From Streptomyces pyxinicus (GTDB lineage: Bacteria > Actinomycetota > Actinomycetes > Streptomycetales > Streptomycetaceae): a DNA stretch of 64,000 bases. Shown here in pieces: positions 52,134 through 60,530 of the stretch; position 1 is the first letter of the stretch, and each line of letters starts with the position of its first letter. The position numbers and the translations under genes were made by a program. The stretch covers positions 62,001-126,000 of the forward strand of contig NZ_JANUGP010000020.1 of NCBI RefSeq assembly GCF_024753135.1, in the 5' to 3' direction. The notes under the pieces were generated by a model. That model was not told the DNA's origin. It ran no database searches and was given only the letters and a program-made list of their open reading frames with translations.

Positions 52134-52955
52134 TCAGGCGGCGCCGGACGACGGGTCGCCGTCCGCGACGGCCGGCTCCTCGGCCGCCGTCCTGGCACGC
52201 TCGTCCGCAGCGGCCTTGATGGCACGCCACGCGGACTCCGCTGCCTGCTGTTCCGCCTCCTTCTTGCTGCGGCCGGTGCCGGTGCCGTACGAGACGCCTC
52301 CGACGCGGGCGGCAGCAGTGAAGGTCTTCTCGTGGTCGGGGCCGGTCTCCGTGACCAGGTACTCGGGCACGCCGAGCCCCTCGATCGCGGTCAGTTCCTG
52401 GAGACTGGTCTTCCAGTCCAGGCCAGCTCCGAGGTTGGAGGACTTCTCGATCAGCGGGTCGAAGAGCCGGTGGACCAGCTCGGACGCCGCGTCGAGGCCC
52501 CGGTCGAGATAGACCGCGCCGATCACCGCTTCGAGGGTGTCGGCGAGGATGGACGCCTTGTCCCGGCCGCCCGTGCCCTCTTCACCGCGGCCGAGCCGGA
52601 TGAAGGAGCCCAGGTCGAGGCCACGGCCGACCTCCGCCAGCGCACGCGAGTTGACCACCGCGGCCCGCAACTTGGCCAGTTGGCCTTCGGGCAGGTCGGG
52701 GTGGGTGCGGTACAGCGTGTCCGTGACGACGAGGCCGAGCACGGAGTCCCCGAGGAACTCCAGCCGCTCGTTCGTCGGCAGACCGCCGTTCTCGTACGCG
52801 TAGGAACGGTGGGTCAGCGCGCGCACCAGAAGGGCGGACTCGACGTGATAGCCGAGCCGCCCTTCCAGAAGCGTGTGGGACGAGGCCTGGTGGTCCAATT
52901 TCTTCTTGGCGGGAAGATCCGCCTGGGCGTCTTCCGCCTTCTTGGGACTGGACAC
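52134..52955 (-). CDS. rnc: Ribonuclease III (AbsB in Streptomyces)
   Basis: This ~273-residue double-strand-specific RNase has the catalytic signature NERLEFLGDSVLGLV, the second acidic cluster KASILADTLEAVIGAVYLDRG, and a C-terminal dsRNA-binding domain (VGGVSYGTGTGRSKKEAEQQ). In S. coelicolor rnc mutants (absB) lose antibiotic production, so it is a global regulator as well as an rRNA processor. GTG at 52955 (GAGAGG just upstream) is chosen; another GTG at 52967 would add four residues. It follows rpmF by ~20 bp. Confidence 0.95.
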   Translation of the reverse strand: MSSPKKAEDAQADLPAKKKLDHQASSHTLLEGRLGYHVESALLVRALTHRSYAYENGGLPTNERLEFLGDSVLGLVVTDTLYRTHPDLPEGQLAKLRAAVVNSRALAEVGRGLDLGSFIRLGRGEEGTGGRDKASILADTLEAVIGAVYLDRGLDAASELVHRLFDPLIEKSSNLGAGLDWKTSLQELTAIEGLGVPEYLVTETGPDHEKTFTAAARVGGVSYGTGTGRSKKEAEQQAAESAWRAIKAAADERARTAAEEPAVADGDPSSGAA

Positions 52956-52975
52956 AGTGCCTCTCACCAGCCCGC

Positions 52976-53149
52976 TCAGACTTCGAGGACCTGGCGCTTG
53001 TTGTAGGTGCCGCAAGACGGGCACGCGATGTGCTGCTGCTTGGGCTCGTGGCAGCGCTCGCACGCAACCAGGGTGGGGACCGCAGCCTTCCACTGCGACC
53101 GGCGGTGGCGCGTGTTGCTGCGCGACATCTTCCGCTTCGGAACAGCCAC
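52976..53149 (-). CDS. rpmF: 50S ribosomal protein L32
   Basis: This 57-residue protein starts MAVPKRKMSRSNTRHRRSQW and carries the Cys4 zinc ribbon CERCHEPK then CPSCGTYNKRQVLEV, so it is the zinc-bound (C+) form. The GTG at 53149 has AGGAG at 8 nt and lies 2 bp after the stop of the DUF177 gene, the conserved YceD-L32 pairing. Confidence 0.97.
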   Translation of the reverse strand: MAVPKRKMSRSNTRHRRSQWKAAVPTLVACERCHEPKQQHIACPSCGTYNKRQVLEV

Positions 53150-53151
53150 GG

Positions 53152-53805
53152 CTACTTCTCCTGCTTCTCGTCGGCGCGTGCTGACTGAGGCGCGCCGCCG
53201 CTCATCTCGTCCTTCTCGCCGTCTTCGAGTGAACCGGCGAGTCCCTGCAAAGCCGCCCAACGGATGTCGGTGGCGTCGTGTTGGTGGTCCGGGTCGTCCG
53301 CGAGCCGCGCTCCGCACTCGGAGCACAGGCCCGGACAGTCTTCCTGGCACACCGGCTGCATCGGCAGTGCGAGCACCACCGCATCGCGCAGCAGAGGTTC
53401 GAGGTCGAAAAGTCCGTCCTCTAGGAAGAACCTGTCCTCGTCGTCCTCGGCGTCGTCGCCCGGTTCCGCGATCACACGGCCCCGGTCGTCGGCGTCAGGG
53501 TACGTGAACAGTTCCTGGAAGTCCGCTTCGAGCTCCAGCCCGACCGGCTCCAGACACCTTACGCACTCCCCCTCGGCCTGTGCACGGGCGGTGCCTGTGA
53601 CGAGCACACCTTCCATGACCGACTCAAGACGGAGTTCGAGCTCCACCGGGGCGCCCAGCGGCACTCCGATGACCCCCTGGATGCCGAGATCGGCGGGGGC
53701 GTCGATCGTGCGGGTCAGGCGCTGGAGCGCGCCTGGCCGCCGACCCAGCTCGTGTGTGTCGAACACGAGGGGGTTGCGGTGGTCGAGGCGCGCGTTGGAG
53801 GCCAT
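53152..53805 (-). CDS. YceD/DUF177 family protein (rRNA accumulation factor)
   Basis: This 217-residue protein has the DUF177 features: LGIQGVIGVPLGAPVELELRL, CVRCLEPV (first Cys pair), and CQEDCPGLCSECGARL near the C-terminus. YceD in E. coli and plants affects 23S rRNA accumulation. The gene is linked to rpmF in most bacteria. It contains an acidic insert (GDDAEDDEDRFF). Tight spacing to rpmF suggests one transcript through rpmF and rnc. Confidence 0.92.
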   Translation of the reverse strand: MASNARLDHRNPLVFDTHELGRRPGALQRLTRTIDAPADLGIQGVIGVPLGAPVELELRLESVMEGVLVTGTARAQAEGECVRCLEPVGLELEADFQELFTYPDADDRGRVIAEPGDDAEDDEDRFFLEDGLFDLEPLLRDAVVLALPMQPVCQEDCPGLCSECGARLADDPDHQHDATDIRWAALQGLAGSLEDGEKDEMSGGAPQSARADEKQEK

Positions 53806-53946
53806 TCCTGCTTTCGATCTTCGAGCTCTGGGGACGCCGCCCTTCGGTGTTCCGGGCAGCGGTGATCGCGGGCATACGCGCGACCGAAGAGCCAGGATAC
53901 TGGACCTTTCGCTCTCGGCCCAATCCGGTACGGCTCCGGCGGCCGG

Positions 53947-55038
53947 CTACAGCCCCCGGCCCTGTTCGTACGCCCTGAGCTGCTCGGCGCTGATCATGCC
54001 GGTGTCGAAGAGGCTGGTCTCGTCCAGGGCGTAGCCCTGCTGGGTCTGCTGCGCCTGCTGGGCCTGGTTCTGCTGCGCCTGCTGCGCCTGCTGGACGTCG
54101 TAGGCGGCCTGCTGGGCGTCGTAGGCCTGGTAGGCGTACCGGTCGGCCTGCTGGTAGCCGTACGGCTCCTGCTGCGCCGCGTAGTCGGTCTGCTGCGGGA
54201 AGGCCGCGTACGGGTCCGGCTGCTGCTGGTAGCCGTAGGCGGGCTGCGGTTCGTACGACGGCTGCGCCGGGGGCTCCGCGGGCAGCCGGGGCTGGGCGGC
54301 GGGGCGTTCGGCCGGGGTGTCGGCGAGGGCCGCGAGGTCGGCCAGGTAGTCGGCGTCGCTGGAGTGCTGGAAGGTCGTGGTGTCGTCGGCGAGGGCGCCG
54401 AGGTCGTCGGTGGCGATCCGGCCGTGCAGCTTCTGCCGGCCCCGGCCGACGGCCTCCAGGGTCTTGGCGAGGACCGCCTCGAAGGCGCCGAGCTTGACGT
54501 CCACGTACTGGTCGGCGTCGCGCCGCAGGGTCTCCGGGTCGTGGCTGCGCTCGGGGGCGTCCTCGTCCTCGTAGCCGTTCTCGTCGAGGCCGGGGCCGGT
54601 GCCGAGCAGCTTCTCCCGGCCGCGGCCGACCGAGCCGAGGGTCTTGGTGAGGACGACCTCGAAGTTGGCGAGCTTGGAGTCGACGTAGTCGTCGGCCTCG
54701 GCGCGGACCTCCTCGGCCTCCTGGCGGGCCTCGGCGAGGATCCGGTCGGCCTCGCTCTGGGAGCGGCGGGCGACCTCGGTGCCGGAGACCAGCGAGCCGC
54801 GTTCGGCGTGCGCGGTCTCGATGATCCGCTCGGCCTCCTGGCGGGCCTGCTCGACCAGCTGCTCCCGGCCGCCGATCAGCTCCTGGGCCTGCGCGAGGGA
54901 GCCGGGCAGGGCCTGGCGCACCTCCTCAAGCAACGCGAGCAGCTCGGCGCGGTTGATCACGCAGGACGCCGACATGGGCATGGCCCGGGCGCCGGTGACC
55001 GTGGAGACGATCTCGTCGAGCTTCTTCTGCACGTCCAC
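53947..55038 (-). CDS. DivIVA/SepIVA-like coiled-coil protein with internal duplication and Gln/Tyr-rich tail
   Basis: This 363-residue protein has a helical N-terminus (LLALLEEVRQALPGSLAQAQ) and a coiled coil rich in Glu/Arg/Ala. It then has two similar modules, DYVDSKLANFEVVLTKTLGS then GRGREKL (~115-145) and QYVDVKLGAFEAVLAKTLEA then GRGRQKL (~180-210). The last ~110 residues are Gln/Tyr/Pro/Ala-rich, probably disordered. Position before DUF177-rpmF-rnc matches the mycobacterial SepIVA gene, a septation factor. A role in cell division or polar growth is inferred. GTG start, weak ribosome-binding site. Confidence 0.75.
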   Translation of the reverse strand: MDVQKKLDEIVSTVTGARAMPMSASCVINRAELLALLEEVRQALPGSLAQAQELIGGREQLVEQARQEAERIIETAHAERGSLVSGTEVARRSQSEADRILAEARQEAEEVRAEADDYVDSKLANFEVVLTKTLGSVGRGREKLLGTGPGLDENGYEDEDAPERSHDPETLRRDADQYVDVKLGAFEAVLAKTLEAVGRGRQKLHGRIATDDLGALADDTTTFQHSSDADYLADLAALADTPAERPAAQPRLPAEPPAQPSYEPQPAYGYQQQPDPYAAFPQQTDYAAQQEPYGYQQADRYAYQAYDAQQAAYDVQQAQQAQQNQAQQAQQTQQGYALDETSLFDTGMISAEQLRAYEQGRGL

Positions 55039-55095
55039 CTGTGCTCGCCACTCTCTACAGCCGGGTTGGAGACGGACGGGACGACTGTAGCCCCA

Positions 55096-55575
55096 TCAGT
55101 CCTTGCGCAGGCGCTTGTTCAGGGCCGTCAGCACCGGGGCCGGCACCAGGTGGGAGATGTCGCCGCCCCAGGCCGCGACCTCCTTGACCAGGGAGGAGGA
55201 GAGGAAGCTGTAGGTGGGGTTGGTGGGCACGAAGAGCGTCTCGACCCCGGTGAGGCCGATGTTCATCTGGGCCATCTGCAGTTCGTAGTCGAAGTCGCTG
55301 ACGGCGCGCAGGCCCTTGACGATGGCGGGGATGTCGCGCTGCTTGCAGAAGTCGACGAGGAGACCGTGGAAGGACTCGACGCGGACGTTGCCGTACTCGG
55401 AGGTGACGTCGCGGATCAGCTCGATCCGCTCGTCGATCTCGAACAGGCCCTTCTTGGACTGGTTGATCATCACCGCGACCCAGACCTCGTCGTACAGGCG
55501 GGAGGCTCGGGCGATGATGTCGAGATGTCCGTTGGTGATCGGGTCGAACGACCCGGGACAGACGGCGCGGCGCAC
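55096..55575 (-). CDS. coaD: Phosphopantetheine adenylyltransferase
   Basis: This 159-residue enzyme catalyses the fourth step of coenzyme A synthesis. The nucleotidyltransferase motif is CPGSFDPITNGHLDII, with the substrate loop VKGLRAVSDFDYE and SFLSSSLVKEVA near the end. The GTG at 55575 (AGGG 7 nt upstream) gives the usual MRRAVCPGSFDP start. An ATG at 55605 overlapping the rsmD stop (ATGA) is an alternative that adds ten residues. It follows rsmD, as in many bacteria. Confidence 0.96.
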   Translation of the reverse strand: MRRAVCPGSFDPITNGHLDIIARASRLYDEVWVAVMINQSKKGLFEIDERIELIRDVTSEYGNVRVESFHGLLVDFCKQRDIPAIVKGLRAVSDFDYELQMAQMNIGLTGVETLFVPTNPTYSFLSSSLVKEVAAWGGDISHLVPAPVLTALNKRLRKD

Positions 55576-55601
55576 TTGTGATCCCTCGCTCTCCGGTCCG
55601 G

Positions 55602-56189
55602 TCATCGTGCGTCTTCGCACGTAGCGGCGGCGCGACCGTACCAAAACGTTCCCTCGCCGTAACGACGGGACCGGAGCGGCTCGAAGCCGTCCGGCCAGGG
55701 GAATTGGCCGCCTCTGGTGCTGCGCTCCACGGTGACGAGGGCGTCCTCGGCGAGCCAGCCCTGCGTGCGGAGTGTGAGCAGGATCTCCCGGAGATCGTCG
55801 TCCGTGACGGCGTACGGGGGGTCGAGGAAGACGAGGTCGTACGGCTCGGCGGGGGGCGCGGTGCGGATGACTTGTTCCGCTTTGCCCGCTCTGACCTCGG
55901 CGCCGGGGAGGCCGAGGCCCCGGACGTTGTCCCGCACGGTCCTGGCCGCGCGGGCGTCCGCCTCGACCAGGAGGGTGTGGCCGGCACCCCGGGAGAGGGC
56001 CTCCAGGCCGACGGCGCCCGAGCCGGCGTAGAGGTCGAGGACGCGTTCGCCGTCCAGGGGGCCGCCCAGCAGGGACTGCCAGGTGGAGAAGAGTCCCTCG
56101 CGCGCGCGGTCCGAGGTGGGCCGGGTGCCGGTGCCTGGCGGGACGGCCAGCCGGCGTCCACCGGCCACGCCGGCGATCACGCGGGTCAT
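55602..56189 (-). CDS. rsmD: 16S rRNA (guanine966-N2)-methyltransferase
   Basis: This 195-residue methyltransferase has motif I LDLYAGSGAVGLEALSRGA and the N6/N2-type catalytic motif FLDPPY. The N-terminal GRRLAVPPGTGTRPTSDRAR matches RsmD substrate-binding regions. It modifies G966 of 16S rRNA. Upstream gene is recG (88 bp), downstream coaD (overlapping or 26 bp apart by start choice). Confidence 0.95.
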   Translation of the reverse strand: MTRVIAGVAGGRRLAVPPGTGTRPTSDRAREGLFSTWQSLLGGPLDGERVLDLYAGSGAVGLEALSRGAGHTLLVEADARAARTVRDNVRGLGLPGAEVRAGKAEQVIRTAPPAEPYDLVFLDPPYAVTDDDLREILLTLRTQGWLAEDALVTVERSTRGGQFPWPDGFEPLRSRRYGEGTFWYGRAAATCEDAR

Positions 56190-56277
56190 CTTGGGTCCTT
56201 CGTCATGGGTTCTTCTCGGGATCTTCGTGCGGCTCTACGGAGCCAGTCTGGCAGGCGGCGGTACGGGGCGCCCGGTG

Positions 56278-58506
56278 TCAGCCCTTCTCCAGGTACTGCT
56301 CGCGCTCGTCGTCCAGCAGGGCGTCCAGGGCCGTGCGCAGGGCGGGGAGGGCGGTGAGGTCGGGGTCGGCCGCGACGACGGCCGTCGCCTCCTGTCTCGC
56401 CTCGGCGATGACCTCCTCGTCCTCGATGACGACGAGCACGCGCAGGCTGGAGCGGGCGCCGGACTGGGCCTGGCCCAGCACGTCGCCCTCGCGGCGCTGT
56501 TCGAGGTCGATACGGGACAGCTCGAAGCCGTCGAGGGTGGCGGCGACGGCGTTCAGGCGCTGGCGGGCGGCACTGGCCTCGGGCATCTCGGTGACCAGGA
56601 GGCAGAGGCCGGCGGCCGAGCCGCGGCCGACCCGGCCGCGCAGCTGGTGGAGCTGGGAGACGCCGAAGCGGTCGGCGTCCATGATGACCATCGCGGTGGC
56701 GTTGGGGACGTTGACGCCGACCTCGATGACCGTGGTGGCGACCAGGACGTCGGCCTCGCCGGCGGCGAAGCGGCGCATGACCGCGTCCTTGTCGTCGGGG
56801 TGCATACGGCCGTGCAGCACCTCGACCCGCAGGCCCTTCAGGGGGCCCTTGGCGAGGTGGTCGGCGACGTCGAGGACGGCGAGCGGGGGCCGCTTCTCCG
56901 CCTCGTCCTCGGCGGACTTCTTCGCGCTGGGCTTGCCGGGCTTCCCGGAGCCGTCCTCCTCGTCGCCGATGCGGGGGCAGACGACGTACGCCTGGTGGCC
57001 GTTGCCGACCTCCTCGCGGACGCGTTCCCAGGCGCGGGCCAGGAAGTGGGGCTTGTCGGCGGCGGGGACGACATGGCTGGCGATCGGGGAGCGGCCGGCC
57101 GGGAGCTGGTCGAGGACGGAGGTCTCCAGGTCGCCGAAGACGGTCATGGCGACGGTGCGCGGGATGGGGGTGGCCGTCATGACGAGCAGGTGCGGGGGCT
57201 GTTTGCCCTTGCCGCGCAGGGCGTCGCGCTGTTCGACGCCGAAGCGGTGCTGTTCGTCCACGACGACCAGGCCGAGGTCGTGGAACCGCACCTTGTCCTC
57301 GATCAGCGCGTGCGTGCCGATCACGATCCCGGCCTCGCCGGTGACCAGGTCGAGCAGGGCCTGGCGGCGGGCGGCGGCGCCCATCGAGCCGGTGAGCAGC
57401 ACCACCTTGGTGGCGTGCGGGGCGCCGCCCAGCATGCCGCCCTCGGCCAGCTCGCCCATCATCTCGGTGACCGACCGGTGGTGCTGCTGGGCCAGCACCT
57501 CGGTGGGGGCGAGCATCGCGGCCTGTCCCCCGGCGTCGACGACGGCGAGCATGGCGCGCAGGGCGACCATCGTCTTGCCGGAGCCGACCTCGCCCTGGAG
57601 CAGGCGGTGCATGGGGTGCTCGGTGGCCAGGTCGTCGAAGATCTCCCGGGAGACCTTCCGCTGGCCGTCGGTGAGGGTGAAGGGGAGCCGGTCGTCGAAG
57701 GCCGCGAGGAGGCCGTCGGGGCAGGGGCGGCGGGGGACGGCCGGGAGCTGGGCGTCGGCGTGGCGGCGGCGGGCCAGGGCGACCTGGAGGACGAAGGCCT
57801 CGTCCCACTTGAGGCGGTCGCGGGCGGCGGCGATGTCGGCCTTGGTGTGCGGGCGGTGGATGCCGTGCAGGGCCTCGGGGAGCGGGAGCAGGCCGCGGCC
57901 CTCGCACAGGGCGGGCGGCAGCGGGTCCAGGGCCTCCTGGGCGCTGGGCAGGACGGTCTGGACCGCCTTGCCGATCTTCCAGGACTCCAGTTTGGCGGTG
58001 GCCGGGTAGATCGGGATCAGGCTGCCGGCCCAGGTCTCGACGCTCTCCTCGCCGTCTCCGCGCAGCAACTCGTATGCCGGATGGGCGAGTTGGAGGCGGC
58101 GGTTGAACAGGGAGACCTTGCCGGCGAACATCGCGCGGGTGCCCGGCAGCAGGTCCTTGTGCGGTTTGTGCACGCCGCTGCCGAAGAAGACCAGCTGGAG
58201 CCGCCCGCTGCCGTCGGTGATCGTGACCTCCAGCCGCTGCCCCTTGCCCCGGGGGGCCTTGGCGGAGGCGAAGCTGTGCAGACGGGCGTCGGCGACCTGG
58301 GCGACCACCGTGACGTGCTCGTCCAGGGGGAGGTCGGCGAGGTGGGTGAGCTGGCCGCGCTCCTCGTATCTGCGCGGGTAGTGGTGCAGGAGGTCGCCGA
58401 CGGTGTGCAGGCCGAGGTGCTCGGCCATCACCTTCGCGGTGGCGGGGCCGAGCACTGACTTCAGGGGCTGCTTCAGGGGTTCTTCCAGTGCGGGCACGAG
58501 ATCCAT
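56278..58506 (-). CDS. recG: ATP-dependent DNA helicase RecG
   Basis: This 742-residue branch-migration helicase has an N-terminal wedge/OB domain (VGDLLHHYPRRYEERGQLTHL), Walker A GEVGSGKTMVAL (~300), DEQHRFG Walker B box, and motifs such as ATPIPRTVAMT and TTVIEVGVNVPNA. It ends with HQLRGRVGRGSAAGLCLLV (QxxGRxGR). RecG rescues stalled forks. A short Lys/Glu insert (GKPGKPSAKKSAEDEAEKR) lies in the helicase region. ATG at 58506; weak ribosome-binding site. Confidence 0.96.
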   Translation of the reverse strand: MDLVPALEEPLKQPLKSVLGPATAKVMAEHLGLHTVGDLLHHYPRRYEERGQLTHLADLPLDEHVTVVAQVADARLHSFASAKAPRGKGQRLEVTITDGSGRLQLVFFGSGVHKPHKDLLPGTRAMFAGKVSLFNRRLQLAHPAYELLRGDGEESVETWAGSLIPIYPATAKLESWKIGKAVQTVLPSAQEALDPLPPALCEGRGLLPLPEALHGIHRPHTKADIAAARDRLKWDEAFVLQVALARRRHADAQLPAVPRRPCPDGLLAAFDDRLPFTLTDGQRKVSREIFDDLATEHPMHRLLQGEVGSGKTMVALRAMLAVVDAGGQAAMLAPTEVLAQQHHRSVTEMMGELAEGGMLGGAPHATKVVLLTGSMGAAARRQALLDLVTGEAGIVIGTHALIEDKVRFHDLGLVVVDEQHRFGVEQRDALRGKGKQPPHLLVMTATPIPRTVAMTVFGDLETSVLDQLPAGRSPIASHVVPAADKPHFLARAWERVREEVGNGHQAYVVCPRIGDEEDGSGKPGKPSAKKSAEDEAEKRPPLAVLDVADHLAKGPLKGLRVEVLHGRMHPDDKDAVMRRFAAGEADVLVATTVIEVGVNVPNATAMVIMDADRFGVSQLHQLRGRVGRGSAAGLCLLVTEMPEASAARQRLNAVAATLDGFELSRIDLEQRREGDVLGQAQSGARSSLRVLVVIEDEEVIAEARQEATAVVAADPDLTALPALRTALDALLDDEREQYLEKG

Positions 58507-58705
58507 TGCACACCACCGCACTGACAATGCCGCAGACGCGGCCCCGCGGTTTCGCCGCCGTCTCCCGACGGGATCCCCGAATCCCCTGGTCAGGCGAGCT
58601 GTTGCGGCCTAGGATGACGCGTTCCGGCCATCCCTTCGCGGTCACCGCCCGATCCGGGACCGCCCGACCCCGCGCCGCGACCCCTCCCCCGTCGGCGCAG
58701 TGACG

Positions 58706-60530
58706 ATGGACTCCCAGATCTCACAGCCGCCCCAGCCGTCCCAGCCACCTCACAGCTTCCAGGTCGACCTGCGCGGACTGGTCGACCTGCTCTCCCATCA
58801 CCTCTACTCCAGTCCCCGGGTCTACCTGCGCGAACTGCTCCAGAACGCCGTGGACGCCGTCACCGCCCGGCGGGCCCTGCACCCCGACGCGCCCGCGCGG
58901 GTGCGCCTGCACGCGGCGGACGGCGCCCTGCGCGTCGAGGACACCGGCATCGGTCTGACCGAGTCGGACGTGCACGACCTGCTGGCGACCATCGGCCGCA
59001 GCTCCAAGCGGGCCGAGGGGCTCCAGGAGGCCCGCTCCGGGTTCCTCGGGCAGTTCGGCATCGGACTGCTGGCCTGCTTCGTGGTCGCCGAGCGGATCCG
59101 GGTGGTCAGCCGCAGCGCCCGGACGCCCGACGCGCCGCCCGTGGAGTGGACGGCCCGGGACGACGGGTCGTACACCGTGCGCGCCCTGCCCGCCGCCGAG
59201 CGGCCCGAGCCCGGTACGACCGTGTACCTGACCGCCCGGTCCGGGGCGGCCGAGTGGCTGGCACCGGAGCGGGTGCGCGCCCTCGCCCGGGACTTCGGCT
59301 CGCTGCTGCCGTACGACGTCCGGGTGGACGGCGAACCGGTCACCGACCTGCCCGCGCCCTGGGACCGGCCGTACCCGGGCCCCGCGGCCCGGCGGGTGGC
59401 GCTGGCCCGGCACTGCCACGAGCTGTTCGGGTTCACGCCGCTGGACGCGATCGGCCTGGACCTGCCGGTGGCCGGCATCCGCGGGGTGGCGTACGTGCTG
59501 CCGTCCGCGGTGAGCCCCGCCCAGCGGGCCACGCACCGGGTGCACCTGAAGGGCATGCTGCTCACCGAGCGGGCCGAACAGCTCCTGCCGGACTGGGCGT
59601 TCTTCGTGCGCTGCGTGCTGGACACCGACAGCCTGCGGCCGACCGCGTCGCGCGAGTCGCTGTACGAGGACGAGACCCTGGCCGCCGTCCGGGAGGCGCT
59701 CGGCGAGCGGATCAGGTCCTGGCTGACCGGGCTGGCCGCCGGCGACCCGGAGCGGCTCGGCGCCTTCCTCGCGGTGCACCACCTCGGGGTGAAGTCCCTC
59801 GCCCGGCACGACAGCGGCATGCTGCGCACGATGCTGCCGTGGCTGCCGTTCGAGACGACCGACGGGCAGCTCTCCCTGGAGGAGTTCGCGCGGCGGCACC
59901 CGGTGGTGCACTTCACCCGCACCGTCGAGGAGTACCGGCAGGTCGCGCCGATCGCCTCGGCGCAGGGCGTCGGGGTCGTCAACGGCGGCTACACCTACGA
60001 CACCGAGCTGATCGAGGCGCTGCCCCGGGTGCGCCCCGGCACGGTCGTCGCCGAGCTGGACGCGGACACCGTGACCGCGCACCTGGACGCGGTGGAGGCG
60101 GCCGAGGAACTGGCGCTGTCGGGCTTCCTCGCGGCGGCGCGGGCCCGGCTGGACCCGCTCGGCTGCGATGTCGTGCTGCGCGCCTTCCACCCGCTGTCCG
60201 TGCCCGCGCTGCACCTGGACGACCGGGCCGCGCGGCACGAGCAGGCGCGGGCCGACGCCGAGGAGCGGGCCGACGACCTGTGGGCGGGCATCCTCGGCTC
60301 GCTGCGCGGCAGCGCCCCGCGCGCGGCTGGTGCTCAACCACCTGAACCCGCTGGTCCGGCGGATCGGGGCACTGCGGGACCCGGAGCTGATCGGCACCGC
60401 CACGGAGTCGCTGTACGGGCAGGCGCTGCTGATGGCGCAGCGTCCGCTGCGGCCGGCCGACTCGGCGCTGCTGAACCGGGCGTTCATCGGCCTGCTGGAG
60501 TGGGCCACGCATGGGGAGAACGGTCGCTGA
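58706..60530 (+). pseudogene. Hsp90-family GHKL ATPase, disrupted by an apparent frameshift
   Basis: The N-terminal ~530 residues are Hsp90/HtpG-like: YLRELLQNAVDAVTARR, RVEDTGIGLTESDV, SGFLGQFGIGLLACF (GHKL N, G1, G2 boxes), then middle-domain GMLLTERAEQLLPDWAFFVRC. The frame breaks near 60318-60325, a (CG)4 tract: the expected C-terminal sequence (RLVLNHLNPLVRRIG, then ALLNRAFIGLLEWA) continues in the next frame to a TGA at 60528. Restoring two bases gives ~608 residues, normal for this family. Unshifted, the frame fuses with the TPR gene. Could be a real mutation, sequencing error or programmed shift. Confidence 0.8.
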
